This document shows positions 16,055 to 28,000 of a DNA stretch of 64,000 bases, in pieces. Numbering within the stretch: the first letter of the stretch is position 1; every line of letters starts with the position of its first letter. Under the pieces are notes generated by a model. That model was not told the origin of the DNA. It searched no databases and worked only from the letters and a program-made list of their open reading frames with translations. Origin of the DNA: Pseudomonadota bacterium (GTDB lineage Bacteria > Pseudomonadota > Gammaproteobacteria > Burkholderiales > Chitinibacteraceae); the NCBI GenBank assembly GCA_026399755.1, contig JAPLQI010000051.1, positions 24,085 through 88,084 of the forward strand. Direction: 5' to 3'. Both the position numbers and the translations under genes were made by a program.

Positions 16055-16072
16055 GGGTTTCACCCGCCCTAC
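16055..16072 (-). repeat. Repeat C half-unit (copy 5)
   Basis: GGGTTTCACCCGCCCTAC, the inverted counterpart of 15663-15684 across repeat B copy 2. Confidence 0.7.
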
Positions 16073-16101
16073 AAAAGATGCAATACATACTATTCCAACA
16101 A

Positions 16102-17217
<1,116 letters not shown>

Positions 17218-17257
17218 TTAATATTCCAATAAAACGCGGCCAGAGACACAGTCCAGC

Positions 17258-17380
17258 GCGGGCCGCAAGATTACCGCCAAGCCACAAGCAAAGCAATCGA
17301 GCAGCGATGTAAAAAAGAGCTAAAGCAATCGGAAAGCAAGGTAAAGCAAGCAATGAAGAAGCAAAGCAAGCGGGCCGCAA
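17258..17380. repeat. AAGCAA-rich low-complexity block bounded by an 11-bp direct repeat
   Basis: GCGGGCCGCAA occurs at 17258-17268 and 17370-17380. Between them the motif AAGCAA/AAAGCAA recurs about eight times. It lies in the gap between tgt and the HDOD gene. Not a gene. Confidence 0.6.
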
Positions 17381-17418
17381 AATAGCGAGGGGGAGATTAA
17401 AACGATGAACTCGATCAA

Positions 17419-18270
17419 TCAGGCGTTGAGCATCTGCTGAGCAGAATCAACTAAATCCTCAAACTCATCGAGCCCTAAGCCAAGATGATTACGCAAGATC
17501 GGCTCGATTTGTGCCCATTCTGCATGCTCTTGCTGATTCAAAGTCAGATTCACAATATGCTCAGCCAAACAACCTAGGGCAACCAGCGTGCAGAGCGATG
17601 ACCATTTCTCCTGAGTGGAGTGCTTAAAGATATCAAAATCATGCATATGCAAGATGGCCAAGCTGGTGTTCTGGGGTAAATACCAAGTTCGAGCGAGTAA
17701 AAATCCCACCACATTATGGCTTACTTGGTATTGCCCCTCTTCCCTCACAATCAATTCTGCCCGCGACAGAGTCTCCTCGCCACGCAGCGATCCCGCATAG
17801 CCTGGAAACCGAATCGCCATCAGCGGCTTACCACAGTTTAAAAATAAGCCCAGCGTATAAGCATCGTCGCTCGTAACGCCATGCACTGAGGATGATAAAT
17901 AAGCAGCCACCCCAGCCAGCGCACTCGCAAAGTCCCAAAATGAGCTCATATCTTCCAGCTGATCGCTACTTAAGACTTGGCGCAAGACCACGCCCTGCAC
18001 AATATTGGCCAGATTTTTTAAGCCCAGTAATTGCAATGCCTGCTGCACCGATGAAACACGAGTCGATAAACTAAAAAACGGTGAATTCACCGTTTTGATC
18101 ACAGCAGCAGAGAGGGCTACATCCACGCTAATCAAGCGAGCAATCGCTGCAAAATCCGGTGCATCACAGGCTTGTGCATCTTCTAAAGCAAGCAAGATAT
18201 CTGGCCGAGGCGGAATCACCATGCCGCGCATTAAAGCCTTGGCGTCTTCAGTGCTAATTTCACTCTGCAC
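17419..18270 (-). CDS. HDOD domain protein
   Basis: A 283-residue cytoplasmic protein consisting mainly of one HDOD domain (about residues 15-215), a non-catalytic relative of HD phosphohydrolases found in signalling proteins. Seen: MVIPPRPDILLALEDAQACDAPDFAAIARLISVDVALSAAVIKTVNSPFFS, the classic HDOD N-terminal helix run with L(I/V)xxDxxLxxxVLxxxNSxxF, then SVQQALQLLGLKNLANIVQGVVLR. No receiver or output domain is attached. The start is GTG at 18270, favoured by AAGGAATCATC upstream. It is inserted between queA and tgt; whether it has anything to do with queuosine is unknown. Confidence 0.85.
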   Translation of the reverse strand: MQSEISTEDAKALMRGMVIPPRPDILLALEDAQACDAPDFAAIARLISVDVALSAAVIKTVNSPFFSLSTRVSSVQQALQLLGLKNLANIVQGVVLRQVLSSDQLEDMSSFWDFASALAGVAAYLSSSVHGVTSDDAYTLGLFLNCGKPLMAIRFPGYAGSLRGEETLSRAELIVREEGQYQVSHNVVGFLLARTWYLPQNTSLAILHMHDFDIFKHSTQEKWSSLCTLVALGCLAEHIVNLTLNQQEHAEWAQIEPILRNHLGLGLDEFEDLVDSAQQMLNA

Positions 18271-18303
18271 GATGATTCCTTCGATGTAATTAATAGAGAC
18301 TGT

Positions 18304-19332
18304 TTACTTTAGATTAGCAGGCTCTAATAGCATCGCATCGCCATAGCTAAAAAAACGGTATTCCTGCTCTACCGCATGCTGATAAGCGGCGCGCATGGTG
18401 TCGTAGCCAACAAAGGCAGCAACCAGCATCAGCAAGGTTGATTTAGGTAAATGGAAATTAGTAATTAAGCGATCTACCACCTTGAACTGGTAGCCCGGCG
18501 TAATAAAGATATTAGTGTCGCCTTCGGGCTGCGCCAAAAATCCCTGCTGTGAAGCGGCTTCTAATGCGCGCAAGCTGGTTGTGCCCACGGCAATCACTCG
18601 CCCACCTTGGGCTTTGGCCTCTTCAATCAGCGTAATGGTTGCCGCTGGAATTGAATAACGCTCGTGATGCATGGTGTGGTCGGCAATATCATCCACTCGC
18701 ACTGGCTGAAACGTACCCGCCCCCACATGCAAGGTCAGATAGCCTGTTTTAACGCCCATCGCATGCAACTTTACAAGCAGCTCATCGGTAAAGTGCAAAC
18801 CTGCCGTTGGCGCGGCCACAGCACCAGGGTCGCGAGCATAAATAGTTTGATAGCGCTTAGCATCCTCAGCATCAGGTATATGCGTTATATAAGGCGGTAA
18901 AGGCAGCTGGCCTGCCTGCTCGAGGATATCTAGTACCGTTTCATCGCCATCAAACTGTAATTTAAACAGATCATCTTTGCGCTCGATCATGGTCGCGTGC
19001 CAACGATCTGCAAAAATAAGCCTCGCTCCAGGCTTAGGAGCCTTGGATGAACGAATATGCGCTAACGCTGTATGCTCATCTAAAACACGCTCAACCAGCG
19101 CTTCAACCGCGCCGCCCGTATCCTTTTTACCGAAGACTCTCGCCTTAATGACCTTGGTATCATTAAAAATAAGGACGTCGCCGGCGCGTAAAAACTGCGG
19201 CAACTCACGAAAGTGTGAATCTTGCCGTGTAAGCCCATCAATATGTAATAGACGACTTTCCCCGCGTACATTAGGGGGGAACTGTGCAATCAGAGATTCA
19301 GGCAAATGGTAATCAAAGTCAGCTACTTGCAT
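18304..19332 (-). CDS. queA: S-adenosylmethionine:tRNA ribosyltransferase-isomerase
   Basis: A 342-residue enzyme that transfers and isomerises the ribosyl group of SAM onto preQ1-tRNA to form epoxyqueuosine. The N-terminal [18 protein letters not shown] is the family start; further motifs are [75 protein letters not shown] and [18 protein letters not shown]. Length is normal. It is the first gene of a minus-strand run queA-HDOD-tgt. Confidence 0.96.
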   Translation of the reverse strand: MQVADFDYHLPESLIAQFPPNVRGESRLLHIDGLTRQDSHFRELPQFLRAGDVLIFNDTKVIKARVFGKKDTGGAVEALVERVLDEHTALAHIRSSKAPKPGARLIFADRWHATMIERKDDLFKLQFDGDETVLDILEQAGQLPLPPYITHIPDAEDAKRYQTIYARDPGAVAAPTAGLHFTDELLVKLHAMGVKTGYLTLHVGAGTFQPVRVDDIADHTMHHERYSIPAATITLIEEAKAQGGRVIAVGTTSLRALEAASQQGFLAQPEGDTNIFITPGYQFKVVDRLITNFHLPKSTLLMLVAAFVGYDTMRAAYQHAVEQEYRFFSYGDAMLLEPANLK

Positions 19333-19537
19333 GTTAAAACAAGCCTTTTTTAAGATGTAACAAAACTACAAGACGTGTATCGCCCTGTACGATAAAACCC
19401 GCATCTGGATTGGCTTAGCAGACTTTCAAACAAACGTTTTAGAATGAAAATCGCCGAAATTACCCACTTTTTCTGGACAAATTCGCACATACTGCGGCAA
19501 ACTTCGCCCAATGATAGGCAACAAAAACGAGTAGCGG

Positions 19538-19993
19538 ATGCAAAACACACGCAATATCCTTGTACTACATGGCCCAAATTTGAACCTACTAGGGTCAAGA
19601 GAGCCGCAGCACTACGGTGCTGATACCCTAGAGATCATCAACTCCAAGCTAGTTGAACAGGGACAAAAGCGTGCTGCCCGCGTTGACACTTTCCAATCAA
19701 ATCGTGAATACGAGCTTATAGATCGTATTCATGCCGCCCGTTTGGACGGTACGGATTTTATCATCATTAACCCCGCTGCGTTTACGCATACCAGCGTTGC
19801 CATACGTGACGCGCTGGCTGGGGTAAATATTCCTTTTGTTGAAGTCCACCTATCCAATGTTCATGCTCGTGAATCATTCCGACATCATTCCTATTTTTCC
19901 GACCTCGCTGTTGGTGTGATCTGCGGTCTAGGCGCGCAAGGTTACGAATGCGCACTGGATTTCGCACTCCGTTTTACTCCCAAGGCCCCCTGA
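19538..19993 (+). CDS. aroQ: 3-dehydroquinate dehydratase, type II
   Basis: A 151-residue shikimate-pathway enzyme (3-dehydroquinate to 3-dehydroshikimate). Motifs: [20 protein letters not shown] with the catalytic Tyr at 26, [36 protein letters not shown] with the substrate-binding Asn and catalytic His, and [20 protein letters not shown]. Length is standard for the dodecameric class II family. It precedes accB by 46 bp, the common proteobacterial order aroQ-accB-accC. Confidence 0.96.
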   Translation: MQNTRNILVLHGPNLNLLGSREPQHYGADTLEIINSKLVEQGQKRAARVDTFQSNREYELIDRIHAARLDGTDFIIINPAAFTHTSVAIRDALAGVNIPFVEVHLSNVHARESFRHHSYFSDLAVGVICGLGAQGYECALDFALRFTPKAP

Positions 19994-20039
19994 TTTAATC
20001 AACGCCAATAAAATTCTCATATATAGAGAGGAGACCCCT

Positions 20040-20492
20040 ATGGATTTGCGCAAACTTAAGAAACTGATTGATCTCGTTGAAGAATCTGGCATTGCCGAAC
20101 TCGAAGTCACCGAAGGCGAAGAACGCGTTCGTATTACCCGTGTAAATCAGAACATCCCAGCCTATGCACAAGCCATGCAATACCAACTGCCACCCGCTGC
20201 GGCCCCTGCTGCACCGGTAGCCGTTGCTGTAGCCGCCGAAGTAGAAGCACAACCAGAAGGCTTTATTGCCAAGTCGCCTATGGTGGGTACTTTCTACCGC
20301 GCCTCGTCCCCAGAAGCGAAAAACTTTGTTGAAGTTGGCCAGCAAGTTAATGTGGGCGACACTTTATGCATTATCGAAGCCATGAAGCTCTTAAATGAAA
20401 TCGAAGCCGACAAGGCTGGCGTGATCAAGTCTATCTTGGTCGAAAACGGCCGCCCTGTTGAATACGGTGAGCCACTATTTATTATTGGCTGA
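20040..20492 (+). CDS. accB: Biotin carboxyl carrier protein of acetyl-CoA carboxylase
   Basis: A 150-residue subunit that carries biotin in the first step of fatty-acid synthesis. The N-terminal [23 protein letters not shown] domain is typical. An Ala/Pro/Val-rich linker covers about residues 52-70, and the biotinyl domain follows with [14 protein letters not shown], in which Lys116 is the biotinylation site. The start is preceded by AGAGAGGAGACCCCT. It lies 80 bp before accC. Confidence 0.97.
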   Translation: MDLRKLKKLIDLVEESGIAELEVTEGEERVRITRVNQNIPAYAQAMQYQLPPAAAPAAPVAVAVAAEVEAQPEGFIAKSPMVGTFYRASSPEAKNFVEVGQQVNVGDTLCIIEAMKLLNEIEADKAGVIKSILVENGRPVEYGEPLFIIG

Positions 20493-20572
20493 TTCGGTAA
20501 GGCTTAAAAAGGGAAGAACGAGGTTTAAAAACCATGGCTTCCCTTTCATCCTTACTCCTCACGGAGCTTCCC

Positions 20573-21949
20573 ATGTTTGAAAAAATCCTGATTGCCAATC
20601 GCGGTGAAATTGCGCTGCGCATTTTGCGCGCCTGCCGTGAAATGGGCATCAAAACCGTCGTCGTGCATTCCGAAGCCGACCGCGAAGCAAAATACGTGAA
20701 ATTAGCCGATGAATCTGTTTGCATCGGCCCTGCCTCATCGACTTTAAGCTATCTAAATGTGCCGGCGCTGATTGCAGCTGCTGAAGTCACCGAAGCGCAA
20801 GCGATTCACCCAGGCTACGGCTTTTTAAGTGAAAACGCCGACTTTGCTCAGCGCGTAGAAGAATCTGGTTTTGCCTTTATCGGCCCACGGCCAGAATCGA
20901 TACGCTTAATGGGCGATAAAGTTTCTGCTAAAGACGCCATGAAAGAAGCCGGCGTGCCTTGCGTACCTGGCTCCGATGGCGCATTGCCAGACGATCCTGT
21001 GGAATTAATGAAAATTGGTAAAGCCGTTGGCTACCCAGTGATTATTAAAGCTGCAGGCGGCGGCGGTGGCCGCGGCATGCGCGTGGTGAATAACGAAGAA
21101 GAACTGGTGGCTGCAGTCGAGCTGACCAAATCAGAAGCCGATAAGTTCTTTGGTAATGCCATGGTTTACATGGAAAAATACCTGCAAAACCCACGCCATA
21201 TTGAAATCCAGATTTTAGCGGATCAACACGGCAATGCTATTTATCTCGGTGAGCGCGATTGCTCTATGCAGCGCCGTCACCAAAAAGTCATCGAAGAAGC
21301 ACCAGCTCCGGGCATTACCGAAGCGCAGCGTAAACAGATCGGCGAAAGATGTGCAGCTGCCTGCCGCAAAATTAATTACCGTGGCGCGGGCACATTTGAA
21401 TTCTTATTTGAAAACGGCGAATTTTATTTCATTGAAATGAATACACGTGTTCAAGTTGAGCATCCAGTTACCGAAATGATTACCGGCATCGACATTGTGC
21501 AAGAGCAGATTCGTGTGGCGGCTAATTTACCGCTGCGCTATACGCAAAAAGACGTAAAACTCAAAGGCCATGCCATTGAGTGCCGGATTAATGCTGAAGA
21601 TCCGCTAAAGTTTATTCCTAGCCCAGGTAAGATCACCACTTACCACACCCCTGGCGGCCCTGGCGTACGCGTGGATTCACACGTTTACCAAGGCTATACC
21701 GTGCCATCCTATTACGATTCGATGATAGGTAAAATCATTACCTATGGTGATGATCGAGCACAAGCCATGGCAAGAATGCGAATTGCGCTATCAGAAATGG
21801 TGGTACAAGGGATTAACACTAATATCCCCTTGCATCAGCAGCTCTTATTAGATGAAGCATTTATTAAAGGCAGTACCAGCATTCATTATTTAGAACACAG
21901 AATGCCAGAGATTAGAAAACAATTAGAAGGCAAACTCACGCCGCCTTAA
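20573..21949 (+). CDS. accC: Biotin carboxylase subunit of acetyl-CoA carboxylase
   Basis: A 458-residue ATP-grasp enzyme that carboxylates biotin on AccB. It starts [26 protein letters not shown], the family N-terminus; ATP-grasp features include [34 protein letters not shown] and [23 protein letters not shown]. The ATG at 20573 with ACGGAGCTTCCC upstream is chosen over an in-frame ATG 13 codons earlier. The C-terminus ends EGKLTPP, slightly longer than E. coli AccC. A terminator follows at once, so prmA, a frequent next gene in this order, is absent here. Confidence 0.96.
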   Translation: MFEKILIANRGEIALRILRACREMGIKTVVVHSEADREAKYVKLADESVCIGPASSTLSYLNVPALIAAAEVTEAQAIHPGYGFLSENADFAQRVEESGFAFIGPRPESIRLMGDKVSAKDAMKEAGVPCVPGSDGALPDDPVELMKIGKAVGYPVIIKAAGGGGGRGMRVVNNEEELVAAVELTKSEADKFFGNAMVYMEKYLQNPRHIEIQILADQHGNAIYLGERDCSMQRRHQKVIEEAPAPGITEAQRKQIGERCAAACRKINYRGAGTFEFLFENGEFYFIEMNTRVQVEHPVTEMITGIDIVQEQIRVAANLPLRYTQKDVKLKGHAIECRINAEDPLKFIPSPGKITTYHTPGGPGVRVDSHVYQGYTVPSYYDSMIGKIITYGDDRAQAMARMRIALSEMVVQGINTNIPLHQQLLLDEAFIKGSTSIHYLEHRMPEIRKQLEGKLTPP

Positions 21950-21981
21950 AAAAAACACCGCAGCAATGCGGTGTTTTTTTA
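21949..21981 (+). terminator. Terminator of aroQ-accBC
   Basis: 8-bp stem ACACCGCA/TGCGGTGT (21955-21962 with 21967-21974) with a GCAA loop, A-run before and T-run after. Confidence 0.92.
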
Positions 21982-22025
21982 TGTTTGGCATCAATAAGAA
22001 CTAAGTGACCTATCACGCACGCTTT

Positions 22026-25000
22026 TTATTTTTCTATTTTTTGCACGGCACTGCAAAAAAATTGCATAGCCTCATCTAATTGGTAAAGCACCTGCTGCAA
22101 ATCATCACCTATTTCACCTTTCTTTAATAAAGCCTCGGCTTGAGTCGCATACCTGGTCATATCTTGGATGGATAAATTGGCCGCAGCACCTTTTAAAGAA
22201 TGTGCCGTTCTAGATGCCGTTTCTATATCATTCTGTGCTAAAGCCGCGCGAATTCTAGCTACATTGTCTTGCTCAGTGCTCACCAATTGCTCAATCACCA
22301 GCCAATATAAAGATGCATTATGGCCTAGCCTTGCCAAGCCATCCTGAATATCCAAACCCGCCACCCCAGACATTAATTTAAGCTTATCTGCCTCAGATAA
22401 ATGCGCTTGAACAGCCTCAACCTTAACATCTAAAACTGGGTGATCAATCGCCCCATCTTCAATGACTTCATGCACATCAGATGGAATCGTCAATGCATCT
22501 CCTATATAAGTCCGTGTATTGCCATCCGCCCCCAACCTATGCTGATGCCAATATTGCAAGCGCTCAAATAATAAGGCTGGATCAATCGGCTTGGTAATAT
22601 GTTCATTCATTCCTTCGGCAAGGCAGCGCGCTCTTTCCTCATTAATCGCATGTGCCGTCATCGCAATAATCGGCAAGGAATTAAATGCATTCTCACTGCG
22701 AATCACCGCAGTCGCTTCATGCCCATCCATTTTAGGCATTTGTAAATCCATTAATACGCAGTGATAATATTTTGGCCCCAGCTCGACTATTTTTTTAATC
22801 GCCTCATGGCCATTATTCGCAACATCAACACTAATACCAGCAGAGCGCATTAATTCAAATGCGATTTGCTGATTCACCAAATTATCTTCAACGAGTAAAA
22901 CATTCATGCCTTTTAAATTAGGCACAATATCAGTGCGGGTAAACGATGCCACGTCCCGCAATAATTCAGGTGCAAAAATCGTCAATAAAGTATCAACCAC
23001 CATCGATTGATTAATCGGCTTAAATAAAAACCCATCAACATGCGCCGCCTCAGCCTCGGCACGGATATCTTCACGGGTATAAGCCGTAACTAACACCACC
23101 GATGGAATATGGCAGAGTCTTTTATCTGTGTTAATTCTACGGGCCAATTCCAAACCATTCATTTCTGGCATACGCCAATCTGTAAAGACAATGCTATAAG
23201 CCTGCTGACTAGCATCTGCACGATGCAAATTAACCAAGGCATCTTCACCCGAAGGCACAACATCCACCACAAATGTAAGGCTCTGCAATGATTGTTGTAA
23301 AATTTCACGCGCTATCGCGTTATCATCCACCACCAAAATACGCATGCCATGTAAATGATTAGGTAAGCGTAATGAGCTGGCAGCTTGCGCAGCTTCGCGG
23401 CCAAATGCACAGGTAAAACTAAATACTGAACCCCGATCAAGCACACTTTCAACGCCAATTTCACCGCCCATCATTTCGACTAAACGCTTAGAAATCGACA
23501 AACCCAAACCCGTACCACCAAATTTTCTTGTCGTGGTGCTATCGGCCTGACTAAAAGGCAGAAAAAGCATTTTGCATTGTTCTGCGCTCATACCCAATCC
23601 AGTATCTCTAATTGCAAAACGTAATACCACTTGTTGTGCATTAGAGCTAACTAAATCACAAGACACATGAACTTCACCCTCCTCTGTGAATTTAATCGCA
23701 TTGCTCACCATATTGATCAAAACCTGTCCCAAGCGTAATGGATCACCCACTAAATAACGTGGCACGCTTGGATGCACTTGAAATAGATATTCGATATGTT
23801 TATCTTCAGCCTTGCCCGAAGTAAGCGTCGCAATATTGGCAAAGACTTGATCGAGATTGAAATCAATTTTCTCAATCGTTAATTTACCTTCTTCAATTTT
23901 AGAAAAATCTAAAATGTCATTAATAATTCCAAGTAAAGATTGCCCTGCATAATGGATTTTTTGCACATAATCACGCTGCCTATCATTTAAATCTGTTTTT
24001 AGCGCTAAATGAGCCATGCCAATCACTGCATTCATTGGCGTTCTAATTTCATGACTCATATTGGCTAGAAAAGCACTTTTTGCCTGCGTCGCTGCTTCTG
24101 CATTTTTTTGGGCGAGTTTTAATTCAGTAATATCCATTGCAATCCCCCCCACCGCATACACACTGCCATCGGCATCTCTCAATGGAAATTTGTGCGTTAA
24201 AAAAGTATGCACACCATCTGCAGTCATAATCTCTTCTTCAACCCGCTGTGGCTTATTTTCTGCAATAACGCGTTGATCTTGAATTAAAAAACGTTTAGCA
24301 GTTTCAGCCCCGGCAATTTCCTCATCAGTAAACCCGACCAAAGATTCACCTGCACGATTAAATAACTCAGCAAAGCGCAAATTATGGCGAAGATAGCGGC
24401 CATTTAAATCTTTTAAAGAAACCAAGGCAGGGGAAAATTCTAAAATAGACTCCAATACATTGCGGTTGCGTTCTAGCTCAACCGTGCGTTTCGCCACAAG
24501 AGATTCAAGCTCTTGATACATCTGTGCATTTTCAATAGAAATAGCAGCCTGAGCCGACAGCCATTCCAATACTTGCCTACGCTGCATTGAAAAAGTATTG
24601 CTTATGGTGCTGTGCTCAAGATAAAGCACCCGCCGCCCAGCGCTACTACGCCCCAATGCACGGCAAAGAATGGAAGCGGGTCGATGCTGAGTAAAGTACA
24701 CATCACCTCTAAACTCAGAAAACTGAGTTAATTCATTAAGTAGTGTGGTTTGCCCAGTATTAAAAACAAAATGCAGCAGACTTTCAGGTAATTCTTGTTG
24801 CTCAAAATTAAGAATGGCTTCAACTTGAAATTGATCATTATCCCGAACCACAATTGCGCCGCGATCTGCACCTGCGGCTTCAATAATAATTTTAAGTAAT
24901 CGCCCCAGTAAAGGCTGTACCCCCACTTCACTCGAAATCGCCTGTACGGCACGTAAAATAGCTAAGGTATCTAAGCTATCTAAAGCATGTAGTGCATCAA

Positions 25001-28000
25001 CATCATTTTGAATCACTTCTAATTCTTGACGTGGCAAAACTTTTAAACGCAGCTCAACCCGTCCCATTAAAGCTAAAGCGTGACATTGCCGATAACACAT
25101 CGCGGCTTGAGTTAATATCTGCTGGATAGGCTCAAAAGCATAAACTCTCTCTTCTAACCACAGCCCCAGCATTTCATTAAAATATCCTTCATCGAGCACA
25201 AAATTTCTTTGTTGAGCTAAACGAATAGCATGCCAATATAAAAGCTCTGCATCTTCAAATCGATGGTCTAAACGTGCTAGCTCGGCTCTTAAAAATGCCA
25301 ATTTGTGCTCTACATTATCAGGAGCGCCTTCATTTGATATTTGCTCAAAATAATCAGTAATCCCCAGTAAAGCCTGAATCAGCGTTTGACGTTTTTTACC
25401 TGTAGTATTTCTGGCCAAAGCAGCAAGTGCGATACCATGAGAGAATTGCCAAGATAAGCTTAATAAATAAGTAGATGGGTAATCTTGGCCAATTTGTTCT
25501 GCCAATTGCACAGCCAGCTCATACTCATACGAATAAACGAATACGGAAAGTTGTGCAATATGTAAACCCGCCATAACAATAGGCACCGTACTCCAAGCTT
25601 GGCGGAAAGCCTGTACATTGAAATGATCACCATTTAAATCCCCGATTGCCGCAGTTTCACCATGCAGCGCCCTTGCCGCAGCTTCAAAAGGCAAAGCCAA
25701 TGTCACAGGAAAAACAACCTCATGCGTCAAGCAATACTGAGCCAATTGCTGATTACTAGAAATCACATCCAGCATGCTGCGCCCAAGATAGAAATGATTC
25801 CATGGTTTAGCCACTAAAACATAAGCACCATAAACTAAATCATGTGCTTTTAATGCCAAATTAAAATTTTCATCCAATAAAGGCAATGATGTTTCTGCAT
25901 GTAAAGTCCAATGATTTATATTCCAAGTATAATAAGTAAATGCGCGGTTATAGCCCCATAAATCAAATAGCTTTTCACGGCTAAGCTTAAGCCCTACATC
26001 TGCAATATCCCTCGCATCTTGGTAGCTTTTAAATTGAGCAATTAAGGTTATTCCGAGCAAGGTATAACAAAATGGAGACAGCAGTGCATTACCAAAGGCA
26101 ATCGATCGATTAACACCCAAGGCTGAAATAAGTGAGAATAAAGGATAATTGGTAAAAATAGCTGACTCAGAAATAGATGCAATGAGTTTTAAGATCGTAT
26201 CTGTTTCTAAATCATGCGCAACAGGTAAATCATATAAACTAGAAAATTCTTTATCTAAGAAATAGTGTCTAAATATAACCATTTCATTTTGAAAATTAAA
26301 ATCAAGAGCATCACTATCATCAATTTCTGGTATATCTATATCAAATAAAATCAAACCAAGTCGGCCAACTTCTAAATTTTCAACCATTCGCCCTTTGCGG
26401 CTAAAATAAATACTTTGTCTAATTCGTGCTTGTGCCTTATCTAGTGAACTTCTCCCTTTTAACAAGAGGACTTCAATTAACTCTTCAAATCGGTCATCTA
26501 AATGACACAGATCACAGACCTCAGAAGCATTCAAATAGAGATCAAATGTAAGAGAATAATGGTCTACCCAAGCATCATCAGGCAATAAAGAAATAGCTGT
26601 TTCTAGATAACGGATGGCGGCCTGATAAGCCATCGCGCCTCTCGCCTTAATTCCTGCACGAAGATTAAGCTGTGCATATGCTACTCTTTCTTGCGATCGC
26701 TTTATTTTTTCTAAGCCATGATTAAGCTGGTCAACAATTTCAAATAAAGGGGCTTCTGTGGCTTCCGCTGAAATTTGTTCTAATAATCTTTGGCCAATTT
26801 CTAAATGCAGGCTATTTAAATTACGTTGTGAATTAATCGAATATGCCGCCTGCTGAATTCGATCATGCGCAAATTGAAATACTTTTTGATGCCCCGTATC
26901 ACCTACAGCTAACAACATCTCATCTTGTAAAGCAGGCGCAAGTAAGGTCAATATATGTACCTCCATGCTATTTTCTACCATCGCTAACAAAGCTAAATCA
27001 AAACGCTTTCCAATACAGGCAGCAGTTTGTAATACTCTTTGGCTTGCTTCAGAAAAGCGATGCAACTGTTGTGTCATTAACTCAACCACATTATCCGCAG
27101 CATCTTGTAAACGGGCTTGGTTTAGTTGCCAACACCACGAGCTCTCTTCGTAATTAAAAAACAACTGCCCTTTTACCTGCATATTTTTAAGAAATTGGCG
27201 TGAATAAAAGGGATTACCTTCAGTCTTACTCATCAACAATTGGCTTAATTCGTTTACATTCTCAATATTTCGGCAGGTATCTTTAATCATTTCGCTGAGG
27301 TGCTCTGCTCGTAAAGGCAATAGCGTCAGCGTTTCAATGTGTGCTTTATTTTTAGATAAATCACTCAGGAGATTAATTAAAGGGTGATTGCTATCAACTT
27401 CATTGTCACGATAGGATGCAATAATCAATAAATATGCAGTTTGGGTATCCTGCATAAAGGATTGAATTAATGCTAATGAGGCAAAATCAACCCATTGCAG
27501 GTCGTCTAAAAACAGGGCTAATGGATGTGTTTTACTAGCAAATAAGCTGATTAACTTGGCAAATAGCTCATTAAACCGGCGCTGGGCCGCATCACCATTT
27601 AATATGGGTGCAATAGGCTGCACACCGATAATTCTTTCTAGATCAGGCAATACATCAATTACAATTTGTGCATTTTCACCCAAAGTATTTAAGAGCTTTT
27701 CTCGCCACTGAGCAAGCTCTACTTGTTTACTAGCCAACACTTGCCGCAATAATGATTTAAATGCCTCAATCAAGGCTGAGTAGGGTAAATCTCTTCTAAA
27801 TTGATCAAACTTCCCAACGATTAATCGCCCGCCATTATTTTCTATATAGCCCTGAATAGAATGCACCAAGGCTGATTTTCCAACACCCGAATAGCCGCCT
27901 AACATGCAGAGTATGGTTTCGCCTTTTGCTGCACGTAGATACACATTTTGTAAATATTGGGTTTCTTGCTCACGACCATATAGATGCGCTGGAATCATAA

